Shown piece after piece: positions 1 to 5,826 of a stretch of 9,649 bases of DNA (positions within the stretch are counted from its first letter, which is position 1; each line of letters opens with the position of its first letter). Origin of the DNA: Deltaproteobacteria bacterium (lineage in GTDB: Bacteria > Desulfobacterota > Desulfomonilia > UBA1062); contig JAFGTK010000096.1 in assembly GCA_016934135.1 (NCBI GenBank), forward strand, positions 1-9,649. The letters run 5' to 3'. The translations under genes and the position numbers were made by a program. The notes under the pieces were generated by a model, which was not told the origin of the DNA, ran no database searches, and saw only the letters and a program-made list of their open reading frames with translations.

Positions 1-747
1 AACGATATCGGGTTTGTACATGACAGCACAAATGAAAACACAAAGCTTGTAAGAAATTTCATACGTCATAAGATCCTCCCCCTGATGAAGGGGATAAATC
101 CGGAGATCGCAGGTGCTCTATCACGTCTGTCCGATATCGCCCGTCATGAAGGAGAGGCCCTTGAAGGAATGGCCTGTTTACTGAAAGAACAGGCAGAGCT
201 GTTCGACTGGAATCTTGTCCGTGCATATCGGGCCATTGATCTGATCAATGCCCACGAGGCCGTTGTAAAACGCACGATCATATCTATCCTCTCTGATATG
301 CTGGGCGAACCCAGGGGAGTCGATGCTATACAGGTTCAGGGAGTTTTTGATGTTCTGACGGCAAAAAAACGCGCCCATACCGTGCAGAGACGCATCAGGA
401 CTGTCCTCGACGGACAGGCCATGGTCTTTATGGATGCCGGGAAAGGGCCTTTTTTCGAGTTCCTGCTTGAAAGACCCGGCATCTTCCGGATCGAGAATCT
501 TCATCTGGCAATAAAGGTCGATTTCCCTGAGATAAACCGCATGCCTTTGCGGATACGATCATTGGGAAACGGTGACCGTATCCTGGGAAAACGGGTAGTT
601 AAGATCATGTCCGACAAAGGGATAATGAAATCTCTGCGCAGATTCTGGCCCATACTGGTCTGCGGCGATGAAATAATCTCCATACCCGGTATTCTCGATA
701 CTGAGAGCGAACCGGCTGTACATACGGAATTTCCCTGTCATGAATAA
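1..747 (+). CDS. tilS: tRNA(Ile)-lysidine synthetase TilS, C-terminal part (5' end outside window)
   Basis: TilS attaches lysine to C34 of the CAU-anticodon tRNA-Ile in an ATP-dependent reaction, so that the tRNA reads AUA instead of AUG; it acts in the cytoplasm and is usually essential. The frame is open from base 1, so the gene begins before the window and the ATG at 85 is internal. The visible 248 residues open with the end of the catalytic domain, the family motif H-D-S-T-N followed by R-N-F-I-R and I-L-P (visible residues 7-27). A helical linker follows. The TilS C-terminal tRNA-binding domain covers about 181-235, with R184, R186, G-D-R at 191-193, a lysine-rich stretch and a W-P step (216-217). 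The PP-loop ATP site lies off the left edge and cannot be checked. The stop overlaps the mfd start by 8 nt. The family call is firm. Confidence 0.93.
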   Translation, partial: NDIGFVHDSTNENTKLVRNFIRHKILPLMKGINPEIAGALSRLSDIARHEGEALEGMACLLKEQAELFDWNLVRAYRAIDLINAHEAVVKRTIISILSDMLGEPRGVDAIQVQGVFDVLTAKKRAHTVQRRIRTVLDGQAMVFMDAGKGPFFEFLLERPGIFRIENLHLAIKVDFPEINRMPLRIRSLGNGDRILGKRVVKIMSDKGIMKSLRRFWPILVCGDEIISIPGILDTESEPAVHTEFPCHE

Positions 748-3700
748 TCTGAACGATCATCTCTCAAGGATTACCTCTGTTGGAACCCTCGTTCCCTCAC
801 TTCGGGCAATGATTATTGCCTCGGCATTTAACACAAGGCGCACATCTGTATTGTGGATCGTGGAGAACACAGATGAGATGTATCAGGCTGAAGAAGACCT
901 GCTGTGTTTCCTCGACCGGCCCCATATTCTGACCTTTTATCCGGTAGATGTCCGGCCATATCAGGATGACAGCCCTTCCAGGGAGATCGTTGCCAAGAGG
1001 ATATCCGTTCTATACCGACTGATGAAAGGGGACCCTGTTGTCGTCATTGCACCGTTTGCCGCTGTTGTTCCATATGTCATAGCGCAAGACGATCTTGCAG
1101 GCCTGGCAACAAAACTGGAAGTGGATACGGATATTGACAGGGATGAGTTTGCGCACATGCTTTCCCATCGCGGATATACCCGTGAAGCCCTTATAGACGA
1201 CGTCGGGCAGTTCAGCATCAGAGGGTCTGTAATCGATGTATTTTCCCCGGGTATGGAAGATCCTGTCAGGCTCGATCTGTTCGGCGATACCATAACCACA
1301 ATAAAGACATTTAACCTGGCCACACAGAGATCGAAGAAGAATATATCCTCGGCACTGATTCTTCCTGCCAGCGAGATCCTGCTCGACACTCACCACATCA
1401 AGAATGCAAGGCCCGCACTCAGGCGGATGAAGGACCCGTCTGTTTCATATCTCATAAGCGATATTGAACAGGGAATCCATGCGCCGGGCCTGGAGAGATA
1501 CCTTCCCCTGTTCTATGAGACGCTCTCTTCCATATTCGACTATCTTCCGAGTAATGCTGTCATTGCAGGCCCTGACAGAGGCGATCTCAGCAATATGTGG
1601 GATCAGGAATTCAACAGGTACTCCCATGCATATGAACGCTCTGAGGACAATCTGAGCAAATATCTGAAGCCCGAAAAACTCATTACAGGCAAGGAAGCCA
1701 TATTGGGTACCCTTGAAAAGGCTGCAGTGCATATTTCGACTTCGATCGGATCGAAAGGGGAAGAGCTTGAATATCAGAGTCCTCTGGTTTCCCTGCATGC
1801 AAATCATGACAGTGATGCGCTCTTTGCATATATCGCTCTGCTCAAAGAACAGGGCATGGATGTCTTTGTTTTTGCAGGCACGCATATGCTCTTTGAACGC
1901 ATAGAATACGCGCTGTCAAAAAGGGGGCTTTCATCTGTTGCTGCCCCGGGATCATCGATACTGAACAGGACCGGCCTGGGCGCAAGGCTGTACCTGGTCG
2001 AGAGCCTGATCTCTACAGGCTTCATCCTGCCTTCGCTGGGCGTTGCAGTTGTCTGTGCAGACGAGGTTCTAGGGTCGAAAAAACGCAGGAAGCACGCAAA
2101 GGGTTCTCTGCCGATCCTGAATCCCTTTACACAGCTGAATGTCGGAGACGCTGTCGTGCACAGAGACAACGGCATCGGGATTTTCAAGGGTGTTGTCAGG
2201 CTTGATCTGGACGGGTTCAAGAGCGATTTCATTCTCCTGGAATACCTGGGAGGAGACAAGCTGTATGTGCCGGTATACAAGCTCTCGCTTCTGCAGCGCT
2301 ATATCGGCGAGGTTGATCATTTCATTATAGACAAGCTGGGCGGAACAAGGTGGACCAGGGCCAAAGGAAAGGCCAGAGAATCCGTGGCCAGGCTGGCTAA
2401 TGAACTTCTGGGGATTTATGCAAAGAGGGAGAGCAGCCGCGGAACCTCATTTGATACAACAGGAAGTTTCATAAGCGAATTCGAGGATACATTCCCTTAT
2501 GAAGAGACCGATGATCAACTGAAAGCTGTTGAAGACATCTATGCTGACATGTCCTCGCACAAACCCATGGACAGGCTCGTATGCGGCGATGTGGGATATG
2601 GAAAGACAGAGATCGCACTAAGGGCGGCATTCGTAGCATCCATGGCCGGCTTGCAGGTCGCAGTCCTGGTTCCCACAACATTGCTGGCCAGGCAGCACCT
2701 GAAAACCTTTCAGGAACGCTTTGAGAAATGGCCGATCCGCATAGAGGCTGTCTCGGGTTTTTCCACATCAGGCAAGAACAGCGAGGTTTTAAGGGCACTG
2801 GAAGAAGGCAAGGCAGATATCGTAATCGGCACGCATGCCCTGCTTTCCGACAAGGTAAAATTCAAAAACCTGGGATTGCTGGTTGTGGACGAAGAACACA
2901 GGTTCGGGGTTAAGCACAAGGAACAGATCAAGGCAAAGAGATCAGAGATCGAGATCCTCACACTTACGGCAACGCCCATACCCAGGACCTTGAATATGGC
3001 CATATCCGGCATTCGCGACCTTTCGATAATCGAGACCCCTCCTGCAGAGCGCAAATCCATTGAGACCATTATCTCCAGATTTGACGAGGAAGAGATACAG
3101 CAGGCCATAGCCCGAGAGCTTTCAAGGGGAGGGCAGGTATTCTTCGTTCATAACCAGGTCTCCACAATCGATACCATGGCCGGGCATATTCAGGCCCTGG
3201 TGCCAGGCGCCCGGATAGGTGTGGCTCACGGACAGATGTCCAGGAACCAGCTCGAACGCATTATGGGCAGCTTTCTGGACAGATCCGTCAATGTACTGGT
3301 CACCTCCGCCATCATCAGCTCCGGGATCGACATACCCTCGGCAAATACTATTATCATCAACCGTGCCGACAAATTCGGACTCGCAGATCTTTACCAGCTG
3401 CGCGGCAGGGTCGGAAGATCGAAACTAAGGGGATTTGCACTGCTTCTCATACCTTCTGCAGGCCAGATAACCAGGGATGCAAGAAAAAGGCTTGCCGCCA
3501 TAAAAGAATACGAGTCTCTGGGCGCAGGTTTCCATATGGCGCTTCGAGACATGGAAATACGCGGTGTCGGGGATATCCTCGGAAAAGCTCAATGGGGACA
3601 CGTTACAGCCATCGGCTATGAACTTTATCAGCAGATGCTTGCCGAAGCTATAGGGAAACTGCAGGGCAAAGAGACAGTCACCGAGATAGACCCTGAGATA

Positions 3701-4114
3701 AGGATCGGGCTGGATGCCTATATCCCTGAAGAATATTGCCCGGATCAGCATCTGAGGCTGGGTCTTTATAAAAGGCTCTTCTCAGCAGGGTCCGAGGAGC
3801 TCCCTGAGATAACCGAGGGGATCTCGGATCTGTATGGAGAGATACCTTCTCCGCTGAAGGTGCTCATCGGTATTGCCGAGATCAGGGATATCATGAAAAA
3901 GATGAGGCTGAAAAAGATCGACAGGCAGGATAACACCTTGAGATTGTACCTGTCACGTGATAGCAAGATAAATCTCGGTAAGCTTATCGATATCGTGACC
4001 GAGAAGAATGGAAGGATCTACCAGGAAGGTATTGCAGAGATCCCCTTAGGTGATGAAGATGTACAGCATGAGATGCGTGATATTCTCTATAGTGTTGCTG
4101 AGTCTGCTTTTTAG
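740..4114 (+). CDS. mfd: Transcription-repair coupling factor Mfd
   Basis: Mfd is a cytoplasmic DNA translocase that pushes RNA polymerase stalled at a lesion off the template and recruits UvrA to start nucleotide excision repair. At 1124 residues it is full length (E. coli about 1148). Residues 1 to about 340 are the degenerate UvrB-like module without a Walker A, ending in the UvrA-contact region. The RNA polymerase interaction domain is at about 466-535 (L-N-V-G-D-A-V-V-H). The SF2 translocase follows: Y-E-E-T-D-D-Q at 587-593, Walker A G-D-V-G-Y-G-K-T at 616-623, DEEH box at 717-720, T-A-T at 743-745 and motif VI Q-L-R-G-R-V-G-R at 886-893. The translocation (TRG) region E-I-R-G-V-G-D-I-L-G is at 939-948, and the C-terminal D7 autoinhibitory domain starts near 990. 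The ATG at 740 overlaps the tilS stop and has only a weak GGAA upstream, so coupled translation is likely. The residue run A950-Q-W-G-H, where E-Q-S-G-H is usual, is a mild variant. Confidence 0.98.
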   Translation: MNNLNDHLSRITSVGTLVPSLRAMIIASAFNTRRTSVLWIVENTDEMYQAEEDLLCFLDRPHILTFYPVDVRPYQDDSPSREIVAKRISVLYRLMKGDPVVVIAPFAAVVPYVIAQDDLAGLATKLEVDTDIDRDEFAHMLSHRGYTREALIDDVGQFSIRGSVIDVFSPGMEDPVRLDLFGDTITTIKTFNLATQRSKKNISSALILPASEILLDTHHIKNARPALRRMKDPSVSYLISDIEQGIHAPGLERYLPLFYETLSSIFDYLPSNAVIAGPDRGDLSNMWDQEFNRYSHAYERSEDNLSKYLKPEKLITGKEAILGTLEKAAVHISTSIGSKGEELEYQSPLVSLHANHDSDALFAYIALLKEQGMDVFVFAGTHMLFERIEYALSKRGLSSVAAPGSSILNRTGLGARLYLVESLISTGFILPSLGVAVVCADEVLGSKKRRKHAKGSLPILNPFTQLNVGDAVVHRDNGIGIFKGVVRLDLDGFKSDFILLEYLGGDKLYVPVYKLSLLQRYIGEVDHFIIDKLGGTRWTRAKGKARESVARLANELLGIYAKRESSRGTSFDTTGSFISEFEDTFPYEETDDQLKAVEDIYADMSSHKPMDRLVCGDVGYGKTEIALRAAFVASMAGLQVAVLVPTTLLARQHLKTFQERFEKWPIRIEAVSGFSTSGKNSEVLRALEEGKADIVIGTHALLSDKVKFKNLGLLVVDEEHRFGVKHKEQIKAKRSEIEILTLTATPIPRTLNMAISGIRDLSIIETPPAERKSIETIISRFDEEEIQQAIARELSRGGQVFFVHNQVSTIDTMAGHIQALVPGARIGVAHGQMSRNQLERIMGSFLDRSVNVLVTSAIISSGIDIPSANTIIINRADKFGLADLYQLRGRVGRSKLRGFALLLIPSAGQITRDARKRLAAIKEYESLGAGFHMALRDMEIRGVGDILGKAQWGHVTAIGYELYQQMLAEAIGKLQGKETVTEIDPEIRIGLDAYIPEEYCPDQHLRLGLYKRLFSAGSEELPEITEGISDLYGEIPSPLKVLIGIAEIRDIMKKMRLKKIDRQDNTLRLYLSRDSKINLGKLIDIVTEKNGRIYQEGIAEIPLGDEDVQHEMRDILYSVAESAF
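4048..4053 (+). promoter_or_regulatory. Ribosome binding site inside the mfd 3' end, for the parvulin lipoprotein gene
   Basis: AGGTGA, part of the full anti-Shine-Dalgarno complement AGGAGGTGA, lies 5 nt before the ATG at 4059. In-frame alternatives exist: GTG 4050, ATG 4053 and ATG 4068. The GTG and the first ATG overlap this element and have poorer upstream sequence, so the site favours 4059. It sits inside mfd codons, so its match may partly reflect Mfd coding constraint. Confidence 0.5.
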
Positions 4115-4997
4115 CGCATGCTCCCAGAACAGAAACCCCTGCGTGATAAAAGTGGGGGATGTCTGCATTGAAAAACCCACGTTCAGGGACCGGCTGGAAC
4201 GCTTTGCAGAAGAATCCCTTATCAGTTCCGAAGATGTACTTGATCAGATGAAATCCGTCATTGTGGACAATATCGTGGAGGAACAGCTTATCCTGCAGTA
4301 TGCGCGCAAGGGCTATATAACAGTCACAGAGCAGGAAATCGATATTGCCATGAAGGGAATCATGGAAGGTACGGATAAAGAAGATCTGGAAGCGCTTCTT
4401 ACAGAGGAAAGCCGGAACCTTGACGATATGAGAGAGTTCATCCGCACCAGGTCCATTATTAACCGGACTGTTGAAAAGGCGGTGAAGAAAGAGATCGCAG
4501 TGTCTCCTGAAAAAATAAAAAAATATTACGAAGAACACGAATCAGAATTCTTCAGACCCTCCTCAGTTGAGCTGTACCATGTGTTTGTAAAAGACAATTA
4601 CAAGGCAAAAGAGGCGCTTGTCATGCTCCGGTCCGGAGTTTCTCTGGAACAGGTGGTGGAGAGGTACAGCGATTCACAAGAGGACGAACGCTCCGGTTTT
4701 ATGGGTGTGTTCGTAAAGGGGGATTTACCGAAAGAGGTTGAGGACGTGGTATTTTCCATCCCTGAAAAACGTTATTCAGAGATAATAGATACCCTCAGAG
4801 GATATCATATCTTTTATGTTGCAAAGCGCTCAAAACCGGGTACACTGCCGTTAATAGACGCAGCCGACGAGATACGGTATAAACTCGCGGAAAAGATTTT
4901 TGAAGAGAACTATGCCAGGTTCATTGAAGATCTGAAAAAAGAATGTATTGTAGAGGTAAATTGGGATGAGATCAAATCTGTCTCTGTTAAGGAATAG
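4059..4997 (+). CDS. Parvulin-type (PpiC/SurA-like) peptidyl-prolyl isomerase lipoprotein
   Basis: This is probably a membrane-anchored periplasmic folding factor that assists envelope proteins and may catalyse proline cis-trans isomerisation. With the start at 4059 it has 312 residues. Residues 1-20 form a lipoprotein signal peptide (a hydrophobic stretch rich in V, I, L and F) ending in L-F-S-A before C21, the expected lipidated cysteine. The phenylalanine at -3 is less usual than leucine. A SurA_N-like helical chaperone region covers about 25-160, with the typical opening I-K-V-G-D-V. A single parvulin domain covers about 168-255 and keeps both conserved histidines, H174 in Y-H-V-F-V and H250 in G-Y-H-I-F. 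A helical tail rich in charged residues follows. The gene overlaps mfd by 56 nt and the next gene by 32 nt, in a different frame each time. I cannot assign a specific symbol (PpiC, PrsA and SurA all share this architecture). The start is uncertain by up to three codons either way. Confidence 0.86.
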   Translation: MYSMRCVIFSIVLLSLLFSACSQNRNPCVIKVGDVCIEKPTFRDRLERFAEESLISSEDVLDQMKSVIVDNIVEEQLILQYARKGYITVTEQEIDIAMKGIMEGTDKEDLEALLTEESRNLDDMREFIRTRSIINRTVEKAVKKEIAVSPEKIKKYYEEHESEFFRPSSVELYHVFVKDNYKAKEALVMLRSGVSLEQVVERYSDSQEDERSGFMGVFVKGDLPKEVEDVVFSIPEKRYSEIIDTLRGYHIFYVAKRSKPGTLPLIDAADEIRYKLAEKIFEENYARFIEDLKKECIVEVNWDEIKSVSVKE

Positions 4998-5820
4998 CTG
5001 CCGGGCTCTGACGGCCCTGGTGGTTTTTCTTCTGATCGCAACGACTGCCCCGGCAGAAAAGATTGAAGGTATTGTTGCTGTCGTGGATGAAACCATAATC
5101 ATGATCTCGGATCTCAGGGAGAGAATGGATGAACTGGGAGCGCCGCTATACAACAAGGCTGCAGAGCGTCAGGTCCTTGAGCTTATGGTAGAGACCATTG
5201 TTGTGGAAAAGGTTTACCGGTCTCTCGGGTTTCCTGAGGTTGATCTGGACGAGGCCGAACAATATGCACAGCGTACAGGCGTGAGTGTCAAGGATGCAGT
5301 CTCTCTGATCATGAAATCCACCCTGATGGATATGATGGTCAGGTCAAGGGTTGTTATCACCGAGAACATGATACAGGAGTATTACGACGGACATGATGAG
5401 TATACCGGAAGACTCTCTGTCAGGTTGAAGCAGATACTGGTCAAAGGAGATGAACTAAAGGCCCGGCAGGCATTGGAAGCCCTTAATGAAGGCAGGGACT
5501 TTGATGAAGTAGCAGGGGAGTTTTCCAGCATACTGATTTCCGGCAGTGCCGATATCGGATGGGTAGCCATAGAAGACCTCTCGGAAAGTATAAGCGAGGC
5601 TATAACCACGGCCGGACCAGGTGACATTGTAGGGCCGCTTGCCATGAATGATTATTATGCCATATTCGAAGTCATGGAAAAGGGTCTGTCCGGTAATAAG
5701 AGCATAGACGATGTCCGCGACGAGATCCTCTCCAAACTCGAAAGCAAATATCAGCAGGAAGCCTTTCAGCACTGGCTGGATAAGATGATGTCGGAATACT
5801 TTATCGGGGTGTATATTTAA
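4966..5820 (+). CDS. SurA-like periplasmic chaperone with one degenerate parvulin domain
   Basis: This is a secreted protein of 284 residues, likely an envelope-protein chaperone. Residues 1-30 form a signal peptide with a basic start, a hydrophobic core at 15-27 and an A-P-A cleavage site before E31. The SurA N-terminal signature follows directly, I-V-A-V-V-D-E-T-I-I (about 35-44), with the helical chaperone region up to about 135. One parvulin-like domain spans about 146-240. E. coli SurA is longer (428 residues) and has two such domains. The two histidines conserved in active parvulins appear replaced: Q156 in L-K-Q-I-L-V and A232 in Y-A-I-F-E-V. By inference the domain has weak or no isomerase activity and serves in binding. 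AGAGGT at 4952-4957 gives an 8-nt spaced ribosome site for the ATG at 4966. The gene overlaps its upstream parvulin neighbour by 32 nt and lies 6 nt before uvrA. The SurA-like family call is good; orthology to surA is not proven, so no symbol is given. Confidence 0.85.
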   Translation: MRSNLSLLRNSCRALTALVVFLLIATTAPAEKIEGIVAVVDETIIMISDLRERMDELGAPLYNKAAERQVLELMVETIVVEKVYRSLGFPEVDLDEAEQYAQRTGVSVKDAVSLIMKSTLMDMMVRSRVVITENMIQEYYDGHDEYTGRLSVRLKQILVKGDELKARQALEALNEGRDFDEVAGEFSSILISGSADIGWVAIEDLSESISEAITTAGPGDIVGPLAMNDYYAIFEVMEKGLSGNKSIDDVRDEILSKLESKYQQEAFQHWLDKMMSEYFIGVYI

Positions 5821-5826
5821 TCAGCG

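Noticed and set aside
85..87. ATG at 85 as the start of the first gene
   Set aside because: The frame is open back to base 1 and encodes the conserved TilS H-D-S-T-N and R-N-F-I-R motifs, so this ATG is internal.
961..1396. Two overlapping minus-strand open frames within the Mfd N-terminal region
   Set aside because: Both are antisense to conserved UvrB-like module coding sequence and have no ribosome site or domain that I can recognise.
3984..4538. Open frame of 184 codons on the minus strand across the mfd/lipoprotein junction
   Set aside because: It is antisense to two well-supported genes, and its Phe/His-rich product looks like a shadow translation.
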